Shown here: positions 15,968-25,277 of the stretch, one piece after another
How positions within the stretch are numbered: the stretch's first letter is position 1
Layout of the letters: every line of letters starts with the position of its first letter
Assembly: GCA_007693505.1 (NCBI GenBank)
Contig: REDL01000059.1
Coordinates: 62,001-126,000, forward strand
Direction of reading: 5' to 3'
Source: Desulfovibrionales bacterium
Lineage (GTDB): Bacteria; Desulfobacterota; Desulfovibrionia; Desulfovibrionales; Desulfonatronaceae
DNA length: 64,000 nt
The notes under the pieces: model-generated
The model's database searches: none
What the model was told of the DNA's origin: nothing
Seen by the model: only the letters and a program-made list of their open reading frames with translations
Position numbers and translations under genes: made by a program

Positions 15968-18463
15968 ATGAACCTACACCTCCATGAACAGTTGAAAGGC
16001 CACATCTGGGAAATCGCCAACCGTCTTCGCGGGCCTTACCGACCGCCGCAGTACCGTCTGGTGATGCTGCCCATGGTGGTGCTGCGGTGTTTGGATTGCG
16101 TGCTGGAGCCGAGCAAGGAGGCGGTGTTGCGGCAGTATGCCAAGCTGACGGCCCAGAATATGCCGGAAAACGCCATGGACAGGCTGCTTGGCAAGGCCGC
16201 CGACCCGACGCGCACCTATCCGCTGTACAACATCAGCCCGTTCACCTTTGAAAAGCTGCTGGGCGATTCGGAGAATATCGCGCCCAACCTGGTGGCCTAT
16301 ATCAACGGTTTTTCGCCCACGGCCCGGGCCATTTTCGAGCGGTTCAAGTTCTCGGACCAGATCGAGAAGCTGGACGCCAGCAACCGCCTGTTCACCATCA
16401 TCAAGGCCATGTCCGAGGTGGATTTGCACCCGGACCGGATCGACAACCTGCAAATGGGTTACCTCTTCGAGCATCTGGTGATGCGCTTCAACGAGCAGGC
16501 CAACGAGGAGGCCGGGGATCACTTCACCCCGCGCGAGGTCATCCGCCTGATGGCCAATCTCATCTACACCGGCGAGCAGGATGTCTACATTCCGGGCATC
16601 TTCCGCACCATTTACGACCCGGCCTGCGGCACCGGGGGGATGTTGTCGGAATCAGAGAAATTCATCCTCGGCCAGAACAGTCAGGCCAATCTTGCCCTGT
16701 TCGGGCAGGAGTACAACGACGAATCCTGGGCCATTTGCTGTTCGGACATGCTGATCAAGGACGAGGACACCAGCAGCATCGTCCTGGGTGACACCCTGGG
16801 CGACGGCAAGACCCGCGACGGATTCGAGGGCAGGCAGTTCCATTACCTGCTGGCCAATCCGCCCTTTGGCGTGGAATGGAAGGATCAGAAAACCGTTGTC
16901 GAAAAGGAGCACAAGGAGATGGGCTTTGCCGGGCGTTTCGGTGCCGGGCTGCCAGCCATCAATGACGGCTCGCTGCTGTTTTTGCAGCACATGATTTCCA
17001 AGATGCACCCGTACACCCGCTTGCCGGACGGGCAGGAGGAAGGGGACGAGAACGCGGTGGGCTCCAAGATTGCCATTGTCTTCAACGGCTCTCCCTTGTT
17101 TTCCGGCGATGCCGGTTCCGGCCCGTCGAATATCCGGCGCTGGATCATCGAGAACGACTGGCTCGACGCCATAGTCGCGCTGCCCGACCAGCTCTTCTAC
17201 AACACCGGCATCTTCACCTATGTCTGGCTGGTCACCAATCGCAAGGCCCCGGAACGGCGCGGCAGGGTCCAGTTGATCGACGGCACGCGCTTTTTCCAGC
17301 GCATGAAAAAGAGCCTGAACAACAAGCGCAACGAGATCACCGATGAACAGATCCGCCGCCTGACCCGGCTGTACGGGAATTTCCAGGACGGCGAGACCGC
17401 CGATGTACACATCAACGGCGATACCGAAACCCGCGTGGTCTCCCGGATTTTCGAAAACCGCGAGTTCGGCTTCCTCAAGGTCACGGTGGAGCGCCCCCTG
17501 CGCATGAACTTCGAGGCCAGCCCCGAACGCATTGCCCGGCTGGACGACCAGACCGCCTTTGCCAATCTGGCCACCTCCAAGAAGCGGAAAAACGAAGCCG
17601 CCGCCGCAAAGGAAATCGAGGAAGGACGCCGTCTGCAAGAGGCGATTCGCACGGTGCTGGCGACCCTGACCAAAAAAGGCCGCTACACCGACCGCGCCCA
17701 TTTCGACGCCGACCTGGCCACCGCAGCAAAAAAGACCGGACTCAAGCTCCCCGCACCCATCAAGAAGACCATCTTCACCGCCCTGGGCGAACGCGAGCCC
17801 GACGCGGAAATCTGCCGCGACGCCAAGGGACGCCCGGAGCCGGACAGCGAAATCCGCGACACCGAAAACATCCCCGTGCCCCCGGGCACCGAACTGCCGC
17901 TACCCATGCCCTTCGGCCCGGACAAGCCCAATGCCGAGCTGGTAGAAGCCTTCCGAAACGAAATCGACGCCTACATGACCCGCGAAGTGCTGCCCCACGT
18001 TCCGGACCTGCCCGCCATTCCACCGACTGCGGGAGAATATTGCGTCTATGTTCTAAAGTGTGCTGATGGAAGCTTTTACAAGGGGCAAACAGATGATTTT
18101 CCCAGGAGATTCAAAGAACACCAATCCGGCAAGGTGAGTTGGACGGCAAAGCATCTGCCTGTAATGCCCATTCACTGGGAAGTCTTTGACTCTCGTGAAC
18201 AGGCTGTCGCACGGGAACAATTTCTCAAAACCGGGAAAGGACGCGAATGGCTGAAACAGCAATTTGATCGAAAGGAACTTGCCAGCTTCAAGAGGCAGGC
18301 GGGCGCCTGGGTGGACTCCGACAAAACCAAAGTCGGCTACGAAATCCCCATCAACCGCCATTTCTACGTCTACAAACCGCCGCGTCCACTGAATGAGATC
18401 GAGGCGGAGATTGCCGAACTGGAAGGGGAGATTGCTGGGCTGTTGAAGGGGTTGGTGGGATGA
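15968..18463 (+). CDS. hsdM: Type I restriction-modification methyltransferase subunit with inserted GIY-YIG domain
   Basis: An 831-residue protein of the HsdM family, which with HsdS methylates adenine in the recognition site. Residues about 5-140 form the N-terminal helical domain. The N6-adenine methylase core has the AdoMet motif DPACGTGGM near residue 217 and the catalytic NPPF near 297. The C-terminal part carries an extra domain of about 90 residues (about 685-777) with GIY-YIG nuclease features: YCVYVLK, SFYKGQT, RRFKEH and the glutamate helix AVAREQFLK. The HsdM tail resumes right after it (AWVDSDKTKVGYEIP to the end). The insert is visibly less GC-rich than its flanks, which suggests a transferred segment. 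hsdS overlaps the stop by four bases. Confidence 0.93.
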   Translation: MNLHLHEQLKGHIWEIANRLRGPYRPPQYRLVMLPMVVLRCLDCVLEPSKEAVLRQYAKLTAQNMPENAMDRLLGKAADPTRTYPLYNISPFTFEKLLGDSENIAPNLVAYINGFSPTARAIFERFKFSDQIEKLDASNRLFTIIKAMSEVDLHPDRIDNLQMGYLFEHLVMRFNEQANEEAGDHFTPREVIRLMANLIYTGEQDVYIPGIFRTIYDPACGTGGMLSESEKFILGQNSQANLALFGQEYNDESWAICCSDMLIKDEDTSSIVLGDTLGDGKTRDGFEGRQFHYLLANPPFGVEWKDQKTVVEKEHKEMGFAGRFGAGLPAINDGSLLFLQHMISKMHPYTRLPDGQEEGDENAVGSKIAIVFNGSPLFSGDAGSGPSNIRRWIIENDWLDAIVALPDQLFYNTGIFTYVWLVTNRKAPERRGRVQLIDGTRFFQRMKKSLNNKRNEITDEQIRRLTRLYGNFQDGETADVHINGDTETRVVSRIFENREFGFLKVTVERPLRMNFEASPERIARLDDQTAFANLATSKKRKNEAAAAKEIEEGRRLQEAIRTVLATLTKKGRYTDRAHFDADLATAAKKTGLKLPAPIKKTIFTALGEREPDAEICRDAKGRPEPDSEIRDTENIPVPPGTELPLPMPFGPDKPNAELVEAFRNEIDAYMTREVLPHVPDLPAIPPTAGEYCVYVLKCADGSFYKGQTDDFPRRFKEHQSGKVSWTAKHLPVMPIHWEVFDSREQAVAREQFLKTGKGREWLKQQFDRKELASFKRQAGAWVDSDKTKVGYEIPINRHFYVYKPPRPLNEIEAEIAELEGEIAGLLKGLVG

Positions 18464-19739
18464 ACAATACCTTTGAGGAACAATGGCTTGTTGATTTACC
18501 GACATCTTGGGTAGAGAAGCGAGCAGATTTTCTCTGTGACTCTTATCGAATCACTGTTGATCCGTCACAATTTGGTGATGATCTTGTAGCCCATTACTCG
18601 ATCCCCCAGGTTCAGGAGACTGGTGGGCCAATTATTGAACCTGCCAGTGATATTGATAGCTCAAAGTTGCTCATAACGACCGACACTTTGTTAGTGTCTA
18701 AGCTGAATCCGCGAAAACGTACTATTTGCATTGCCACGCCTTATGGCGACCATCCTACTGTCGCCTCTGGTGAATTCGTGGCAATAAAATCCGACAAGAT
18801 TGATCAAAGATACGCTTATTACTTGTGGTGCAGTGAAAAGGTGACTGACCGACTATCAGCAATCGTGCAGTCCGTTACCCGTTCCCACCAACGGGTAAAC
18901 CCGTCAGACATTCAAAAATTGCCTTGGAAGTGGCCCCCCTTCGAAACCCAACGCCGCATCGCCCAATTTCTGGATGAAAAAACAGCGTGTATCGATGCTC
19001 TGGTCGAGAAAAAACGCGCCCTTCTGGACCGTCTGGCCGAAAAACGCCAAGCCCTGATCACTCGCGCCGTCACCAAGGGCCTCAACCCCGACGCCCCCAT
19101 GAACCCACCGGCATCGACTGGCTGGGGGATATTCCGTCACATTGGGAGGTGCTACCATTGAAGCGAGTTCTGCATAGCTCGACGTATGGCATATCAGCCT
19201 CTTTGGAGCCATCAGGTGAAGTCGCGGTGCTTCGAATGGGCAACCTTGTCAACGGGGAAATCGACTTTGACAACCTGCGATATCTCGATGAAATAGATGA
19301 AAATCTATTGCTTCAAGGAGGCGATATTGTTTTTAACCGAACAAACAGTCTTGACCTTGTCGGTAAATCTTCTATTTTTCGAGGAAATGTGGACTTCCCT
19401 GTCTCGCTTGCCTCATATTTAGTCCGCTTTCGATTTAATGATAGATATATACCGGAATACGCTAATTACGTGATGGGTGTAGAGCCTCTATTGGCTCTAG
19501 CCCGCTCACTTGCGCTACCAAGTATTGGACAGGCAAATCTGAATCCATCAAGGTACACATTAATAGAATTTCCTATTCCACCTGTATCAGAACAAAATGC
19601 AGTAACAGATTACTTGAAGTTGCACGTAAATAAAATTGGTACAATCAGACAGAGCATTTTAAGTACTGTAGATAAATTGATCGAGTATAGGTCTGCCCTC
19701 ATCACCGCCGCAGTCACCGGCCAGTTGGGGGTTGCCTGA
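18460..19739 (+). pseudogene. hsdS: Type I restriction specificity subunit, frameshifted
   Basis: HsdS has two target-recognition domains separated by conserved helices. The first half (18460-19161, 233 codons) has TRD1 and the helical spacer (QRRIAQFLDEKTACIDALVEKK). The frame fails near 19104, where AACCCACCGGC would read N-P-T-G-I-D-W-L-G-D-I-P, the normal entry to TRD2, if one more C were present. The second half continues in another frame to 19739 with TRD2 and a second helical repeat ending in ALITAAVTGQ. An intact protein would have about 426 residues. Either the gene is broken, the assembly has an error, or the N-terminal half works as a half-subunit dimer. It overlaps hsdM (ATGA) and the next gene (TGATG). 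Confidence 0.85.
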
Positions 19740-20917
19740 TGTCCGGGTCTGCCCGCATAAACCGGGTTCCCGTCAGCCCTCAGGTGGTGCAATGGGCACG
19801 AGAGCGTGCGCATTTGGACATTGAGGGGTTGATGGGCAGGTTCCCCAATCTTCCGCAGTGGGAACGGGGGGAGGTGCAGCCGACGTTCAGGCAACTGGAA
19901 GACTTTGCCAAGGCAACCCAAGTTCCTTTCGGCTTCCTGTTTCTGCCCGAGCCGCCGCGAATCTCCTTGCCGATTTCCGACTTTCGCACCGTGGGCCATG
20001 CCTATGCCGGTTCGGCAAGCCCGGAGTTGCTGGATACGATTTATACCATGCAGCGCCGTCAGGACTGGCTACGGGAAACCCAAATGGAATGCGAGGCGGA
20101 ACCTTTGGCCTTTGTCGGCAGCGCCCGCCTGACCGACGATCCCGCGGCCATTGGCCGGGAGATGCGCCGGTTCCTGGACCTTGAGGACGGCTGGGCGAAC
20201 AGGGTGCGTACGTGGCAAGAGGCTGTCAGCGCTATGCGCGGCATGATTGAGGCCCAAGGCGTGTTGGCGGTGATTAACGGCGTAGTGGGCAACAATACCC
20301 ATCGCAAGCTGAACGTTGCCGAGTTCCGGGGCTTTGCGCTGTGTGACGACCAGGCGCCGTTGATTTTCGTCAATGGCGCGGACGCCAAGTCCGCGCAAAT
20401 GTTCACCCTGGCCCATGAACTGGCCCATCTCTGGCTGGGCGCTGACGGCTCCGGCCTGTCCGGTTTCCCCGGCATTTTCCCCGAAGGCGGCGCAATCGAG
20501 GCGTTCTGTAACAAGGCCGCGGCGGAGTTTCTGGTACCGGAAGCGGAGTTGCGGGCCTGGTGGCCCGAGATTCAACGCGAAGCCGCGCCCTTCGAGACAT
20601 TGGCGCGTCGATTCAAGGTCAGTCCTATTGTGATCGGTCGACGGGCAATGGATCTGCGCCTCGTTGATCGCCGATCCTTTTTTGACTTTTACGAGGCATA
20701 TACCCGCCAGGAGCAAAGACAAAAGCAAATCGGCGGAGGCGGGGGAGACTTTTACAACAACCAGAATGCCCGCGTCGGCAGCTTGTTTGCGGTGCAGGTG
20801 ATTCGCGCGGCCAAAGAGGGACGCATCGGGTTCAAGCAAGCCTATGATCTGACCGGATTGCAAGGCGGCGCATTCCAGGAATATGCCCGCCGTCTGGGAA
20901 TGGAGCTGCCCCGATGA
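19739..20917 (+). CDS. XRE-type helix-turn-helix protein with ImmA/IrrE metallopeptidase domain
   Basis: A 392-residue protein. Residues about 10-65 resemble an XRE helix-turn-helix. A DUF955 ImmA/IrrE zinc peptidase domain follows, with the HExxH motif in FTLAHELAHLWLG near residue 225 and a downstream helix AFCNKAAAEFLVPE that supplies the third ligand region. Such proteins cleave repressors or antitoxins to switch on mobile or stress genes. The start overlaps the hsdS stop by one base, so it is part of the restriction operon. It could regulate restriction during establishment or in response to damage. Domain calls are firm; the target is unknown. Confidence 0.9.
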   Translation: MSGSARINRVPVSPQVVQWARERAHLDIEGLMGRFPNLPQWERGEVQPTFRQLEDFAKATQVPFGFLFLPEPPRISLPISDFRTVGHAYAGSASPELLDTIYTMQRRQDWLRETQMECEAEPLAFVGSARLTDDPAAIGREMRRFLDLEDGWANRVRTWQEAVSAMRGMIEAQGVLAVINGVVGNNTHRKLNVAEFRGFALCDDQAPLIFVNGADAKSAQMFTLAHELAHLWLGADGSGLSGFPGIFPEGGAIEAFCNKAAAEFLVPEAELRAWWPEIQREAAPFETLARRFKVSPIVIGRRAMDLRLVDRRSFFDFYEAYTRQEQRQKQIGGGGGDFYNNQNARVGSLFAVQVIRAAKEGRIGFKQAYDLTGLQGGAFQEYARRLGMELPR

Positions 20918-21057
20918 GGCATGCCAGTACAAGAATAATGGACTATCCAGATAACAAGGATAGCATGGAATAACATGAGATTTGGCTCAATATGCTTCAC
21001 GGAAAGGTGGCTCGCTGTACCCTGAATGGAGTGCCGTGATTGGAGCATTTGTTCCTG

Positions 21058-21315
21058 CCCCAACGGGGCATCGTCCTCTAGCCCAGGGTTGGCCAGCCAG
21101 CGGCTGGGCTACCCTGGGATTTTTGAAAAGAAGAAATTCAACCCCAACGGGGTTGTGTCTCATGAAGTTGCTGCCCATTTTCAATTTGAGGACGCAAACC
21201 AGAAGACGCAACCCCGTTGGGGTAGGCGACGGAAATATGCCCCGGTTCCCAGGGTAGCGGCACAGCCGCAACCCTGGGCTGGGGGACTGAATCCCGTTGG
21301 GATTCCTGGAAAAAA
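21058..21315. repeat. Cluster of interspersed palindromic repeats between the metallopeptidase and hsdR
   Basis: The spacer 20918-21388 has no convincing gene. It carries repeated CCCCAACGGGG-type palindromes (near 21058, 21142, 21210 inverted, and 21292 as ATCCCGTTGGGAT). These alternate with CCCAGGGT/ACCCTGGG blocks (near 21081, 21111, 21250, 21272). The pattern is tandem, partly inverted and translates to recurrent 'NPNG/NPVG' strings in several frames, as seen in dispersed repeats of many bacteria. A partial copy lies at 15257. Confidence 0.65.
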
Positions 21316-21388
21316 AATGGTCCAAAATGCATCTTGAGCCAGGTTCACTAACTGGCCTTGCAAAGTTTTATTCCGAGGGAGCAACCTG

Positions 21389-24300
21389 ATGTCCGGCCAT
21401 ACCGAGCGTGATTTCGAAATCGCCATTGAAGCGGGCCTGATCCGCGCGGGCGGTTATGCGAAGCGTGATGCCGCTGCCTATGACGAGGCGTTGGCCCTGT
21501 TTCCCGAGGATGTGACCGGCTTTCTGCGGGACAGCCAGTCCGTGAAATGGGGGCAGTTGGAGGCGCTGCTGGGCGACAAGACTCAGGCCACGGTGCTGGA
21601 CGATCTGGCCAAAGAACTGGAGATCAAGGGGACGCTGCATGTGTTGCGGCACGGCTTCAAATGCTATGGCAAAACCTTCCGGTTGGCGCATTTCCGCCCC
21701 AATTCCGGCATGAACCCGGAGGCGGCGGTCCTCTATGCCAAGAACCGGCTGACCATTGCCCGCCAGGTCGGCTTTACCTCGGTCCTGAAAAAGACCAACG
21801 GCCTGCCTGTCCGGCAGGCGGGCAAAGGCCGTCGCTGCGTCATCGACGTGACCATCAGCCTGAACGGACTGCCGGTGGTCACGGCGGAACTGAAGAATCC
21901 GCTCACCGGCCAGCGGGCGGCGGATGCGGTGAGGCAGTACATGCGGGACCGTGATGAGCGCGACCTGTTGTTTGCCTTCAAGAAGCGGGCGTTAGTGCAT
22001 TTTGCCGTGGACCCGGATGAGGTGTGGATGACCACGCGCCTGAAGGGCAAGGAAACGGTTTTTCTGCCCTTCAACCGGGGGCATCATCACGGCGCGGGCA
22101 ATCCGCCGGTGGAGAACAACTGGAAGACCCACTATCTCTGGGATGAGGTGCTGGAGAAAGACAGCCTGCTGGATATTCTGCAGCGCTTCATGCACCTGGA
22201 GGTCAAGGAGCGCAAGGTCAAGACCGACAAGGGGATGCGCACCATCCGCAAGGAAGCCATGATCTTCCCGCGCTATCACCAGCTCGACGCGGTGCGCAAG
22301 CTGGTCGACCATGCCCGGATACACGGCGCCGGGCGCAACTATCTGGTGCAGCACTCGGCCGGGTCCGGAAAATCCAACTCCATTGCCTGGCTGGCCCACC
22401 GTCTGGCCGGCCTGCACGATGCCCAGGACCAGAAGGTCTTTCACTCCGTGGTCGTGGTCACGGACCGGCTCGTCCTTGACCAGCAGTTGCAGAACACCAT
22501 CTACCAGTTTGAGCACAAGACCGGGGTGGTGGAAAAGGTCGACGAGGACACCCGGCAACTGGCCCGGGCGCTCTCCAACGGCACGCCGATCATCATCACC
22601 ACGTTGCAGAAGTTTCCGTTCATCTCCCAGGCCCTCTCCACGCTGGAGCGCAAGGGGGCCGGAGTCAAAATCAGCACCGCGGGCAGGCGCTTTGCCGTGA
22701 TCGTGGACGAGGCCCACTCCTCCCAGAGCGGCGAGACGGCCACGGCCCTGCGGGGGATGCTGAACAAGGACGGCATCGAGGCGGCCATCGCGGCCCAGTT
22801 GTCCGACGTAGAGGACGACGACCTGACCGACGAGGCCAAGGCCGCCATCCTGCGCGACGCCCTGCGCCGGGCGCGCCAGCCGAACCTGAGCTTTTTCGCC
22901 TTTACCGCCACGCCCAAATTCAAGACCAAGGCCCTGTTCGACGAACCGGGGCCGTCCGGCACGTCTCCCTTTCACGAGTACTCCATGCGCCAGGCCATTG
23001 AAGAGAACTTTATCATGGACGTGCTCCGGAACTACACCACCTACAAACGCTTCTTCGGGCTGATCAAGCAGGTGGAGAACGACCCGGAGGTGCCGCGCAA
23101 GAAGGCGGCCAAGGCCTTGACCCGCTACCTGGAACTGCATCCGGTGAACATCGAGCAGGTAGTTTCGGTGATTGTCGAGCATTTCCGCCTGTATGTGATG
23201 AGCGAGATAGGCGGACGGGCCAAGGCCATGGTGGTCACGGGCTCGCGGCTGGCCGCGGTGAAATACAAGCTGGCCTTTGACCGCTACATCCAGGACAGGG
23301 GCTACGTGGGCATCCGCTCCCTGGTGGCGTTTTCCGGCAGCGTGGAAGATCCGGACGATCCCGGTTCGGCCTATACCGAGGTGGCCATGAATGGCGGCCT
23401 GGCCGAAAGCGAGCTGCCCGAGGCTTTTGAGCGCGAGGATTACCGCGTGCTGCTGGTGGCGGAAAAGTACCAGACCGGCTTTGATCAGCCGCTGTTACAG
23501 ACCATGTACGTGGTCAAGCGGCTGGCCGGGGTCCAGGCGGTGCAGACCCTGTCCCGCCTGAACCGCAAGGCCCCGGGCAAGTCCCGGACCTTCGTCCTGG
23601 ATTTTGCCAACGAGGAGGACGACATCCACCGGGCCTTAAAGCCCTACTACGAGACCACGCCCATGGGCGAAAACGCCGAACCCCATCAACTGTCCGCCTT
23701 GCAGCACAAGCTGACGGCCTGGGCGATCTTCACGCCTGACGAGGTGAACGCCTTCGCGGATGTCTGGTATCGCCGCAAGCGCCACCATTCCGCCGCCGAC
23801 CACCGGGTGATGAACGCGGTTCTCGACGCGGCCGTGGCCCGTTTTCTGGAGCATCAGGAAGCGGAGCAGGAAGAGTTTCGCGGCCAGTTGACCGCCTTTC
23901 GCAACCTGTACGCCTTTTTGTCCCAGATCATCCCCTATCAGGACAGCGAACTGGAGAAGTTCTACGCCTTTGTCCGCAACCTGCTGGCCAAACTGCCGCC
24001 GCCGGGCGACGGCCAGGCCTTTGCCCTGGATGACGAAGTGGCCTTGCGCTATTTCCGGTTGCAGCAGATGACTGAAGGCTCCATCGACCTGGGCACGGGC
24101 GAAGCCTACCCCCTGAAGGGGCCCACGGACGTGGGGACGAGCTGCGTCATGGAAGGCCCGGTGACGCTGTCGTCGCTGGTGGAAAAGCTGAACGAGCGCT
24201 TCGGTACCAATTTTACCGAGGCCGACCAGCTCTTTTTCGACCAGATCAGCGCCAGCGCCGAGGACAACGAAAAAATCGTCGAAGCCGCCAAAGCCAACAA

Positions 24301-24511
24301 CCTCCCCAACTTTTCAGCGTTTCTGGAACGAATGCTCGACGAACTGTTCATCGACCGCATGGAAAACAATGAAGATATTTTCTCCCGGATCATGAGCGAC
24401 AAGGAATTTCGCTCCGCGGCGCATGAACACCTGGCGGAAGAAATTTTCAAGCGCGTGCGGGACGCGGAGTTTCGGCAGGGTGGGCGTCGAGCTGAATCAG
24501 TGCACATCTGA
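21389..24511 (+). CDS. hsdR: Type I restriction enzyme endonuclease/translocase subunit
   Basis: A 1040-residue HsdR. The N-terminal nuclease domain shows a PD-(D/E)xK pattern: the aspartate in VIDVTISLNG near residue 152 and ExK in TAELKNP near 168. The helicase motor has Walker A HSAGSGKS near residue 326, DEAH in VIVDEAHSSQSG near 440, and later motifs (FTATPKFKTKALF; LLVAEKYQTGFDQPLL; TLSRLNRKAPGK). A C-terminal helical part contacts the methylase. GGGAG precedes the ATG. Restriction needs HsdM and HsdS, so the hsdS frameshift may leave it inactive. An in-frame hairpin-forming segment at 21801-21823 adds LPVRQAG between the nuclease motif and upstream residues. Confidence 0.93.
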   Translation: MSGHTERDFEIAIEAGLIRAGGYAKRDAAAYDEALALFPEDVTGFLRDSQSVKWGQLEALLGDKTQATVLDDLAKELEIKGTLHVLRHGFKCYGKTFRLAHFRPNSGMNPEAAVLYAKNRLTIARQVGFTSVLKKTNGLPVRQAGKGRRCVIDVTISLNGLPVVTAELKNPLTGQRAADAVRQYMRDRDERDLLFAFKKRALVHFAVDPDEVWMTTRLKGKETVFLPFNRGHHHGAGNPPVENNWKTHYLWDEVLEKDSLLDILQRFMHLEVKERKVKTDKGMRTIRKEAMIFPRYHQLDAVRKLVDHARIHGAGRNYLVQHSAGSGKSNSIAWLAHRLAGLHDAQDQKVFHSVVVVTDRLVLDQQLQNTIYQFEHKTGVVEKVDEDTRQLARALSNGTPIIITTLQKFPFISQALSTLERKGAGVKISTAGRRFAVIVDEAHSSQSGETATALRGMLNKDGIEAAIAAQLSDVEDDDLTDEAKAAILRDALRRARQPNLSFFAFTATPKFKTKALFDEPGPSGTSPFHEYSMRQAIEENFIMDVLRNYTTYKRFFGLIKQVENDPEVPRKKAAKALTRYLELHPVNIEQVVSVIVEHFRLYVMSEIGGRAKAMVVTGSRLAAVKYKLAFDRYIQDRGYVGIRSLVAFSGSVEDPDDPGSAYTEVAMNGGLAESELPEAFEREDYRVLLVAEKYQTGFDQPLLQTMYVVKRLAGVQAVQTLSRLNRKAPGKSRTFVLDFANEEDDIHRALKPYYETTPMGENAEPHQLSALQHKLTAWAIFTPDEVNAFADVWYRRKRHHSAADHRVMNAVLDAAVARFLEHQEAEQEEFRGQLTAFRNLYAFLSQIIPYQDSELEKFYAFVRNLLAKLPPPGDGQAFALDDEVALRYFRLQQMTEGSIDLGTGEAYPLKGPTDVGTSCVMEGPVTLSSLVEKLNERFGTNFTEADQLFFDQISASAEDNEKIVEAAKANNLPNFSAFLERMLDELFIDRMENNEDIFSRIMSDKEFRSAAHEHLAEEIFKRVRDAEFRQGGRRAESVHI
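21801..21823. repeat. In-frame hairpin element inside hsdR
   Basis: GCCTGCCTG pairs with CAGGCGGGC around a five-base TCCGG loop (nine base pairs, one G-T). It encodes LPVRQAG in frame within the nuclease domain. The shape matches short GC-rich palindromes dispersed in some genomes. Confidence 0.4.
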
Positions 24512-24560
24512 ACAGGAAACATATCTCGCATCAAGGCAACAATGTCTGATTTCACAACCG

Positions 24561-24744
24561 GTAGGGGCGGACCTGCGTGTCCGCCCTGTGCCTGTCCGCC
24601 CTGATAATGGCACGGCGTCACGCGAAATTGCACGGGCATGTGGTGTTGGGCGGACGCAAAAACACGGGCAGATGCAGAGGCAGTCACAAATGCATGGGCA
24701 GAAGACATACGGAAATAGGGGCAGACACAGAGGTCTGCCCCTAC
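24561..24744. repeat. Inverted REP-like pair flanking a repeat-rich spacer
   Basis: A 26-base element beginning GTAGGGGCGGACC (24561-24586) recurs inverted at 24719-24744, with about 22 of 26 positions shared. The DNA between has further fragments of the same words (GGGCGGACGC, GGGCAGA). Such pairs often flank or precede REP-associated transposase genes, and a relic of one starts at 24787. Confidence 0.6.
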
Positions 24745-24786
24745 GGGGGGACGTGCATCGACGGGCCATATCGGGGGCGTGCGCAC

Positions 24787-25137
24787 ATGAAATATGATCC
24801 AGCCGTGCATCGCCGCCGGTCCATCCGGTTGCGGGAATACAATTATGCCCAGGCCGGGGCGTATAAATCATTGTGCGTCCATCACGGATTGAAATGGATA
24901 AAACAAAACCAACCCGGTTTTGTTCTGGGTAAATTATGGCAACGGAATTACTGGAAACACATCATCCGTGATGAATCCGAATTGAACCGCATCCGGGAAT
25001 ACATCGGCAATAATCCGGTGCAATGGGAAGTGGACCAGCTGTACATTTCTCCCAACTGTCCAGGCCTAGCGAATGCTCGATCAGAAAAAATTCGCGAGAC
25101 GCGGGCGGGATACGCAACCGAGGAATGCATGGTATGA
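24787..25137 (+). pseudogene. Decayed REP-associated tyrosine transposase (RAYT/TnpA-REP)
   Basis: The ATG at 24787 opens with the family N-terminus (KYDPAVHRRRSIRLREYNYA, then QAGAY). Soon after it joins the typical C-terminal block (LWQRNYWKHIIRDESELNRI, then REYIGNNPVQWE). The middle of the protein is missing, including the HUH histidine motif (normally PNHFHG), so about 90 residues are lost. The downstream tail to 25137 looks non-conserved. A REP pair lies just upstream. It is an inactive remnant of an Y1 transposase. Confidence 0.75.
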
Positions 25138-25277
25138 TTGATCCCGACGAGGAGAAAGTGGTTGTTCTCCCGGTAGCCCATGAGTGTCGTCGCCCGACCT
25201 ACTGGCCTGGAAGAACATCCGACCTCGCTTCACGTCATCAAGACAAAATTTAAGCAAACCGGCAAGGAGAACGCAGC

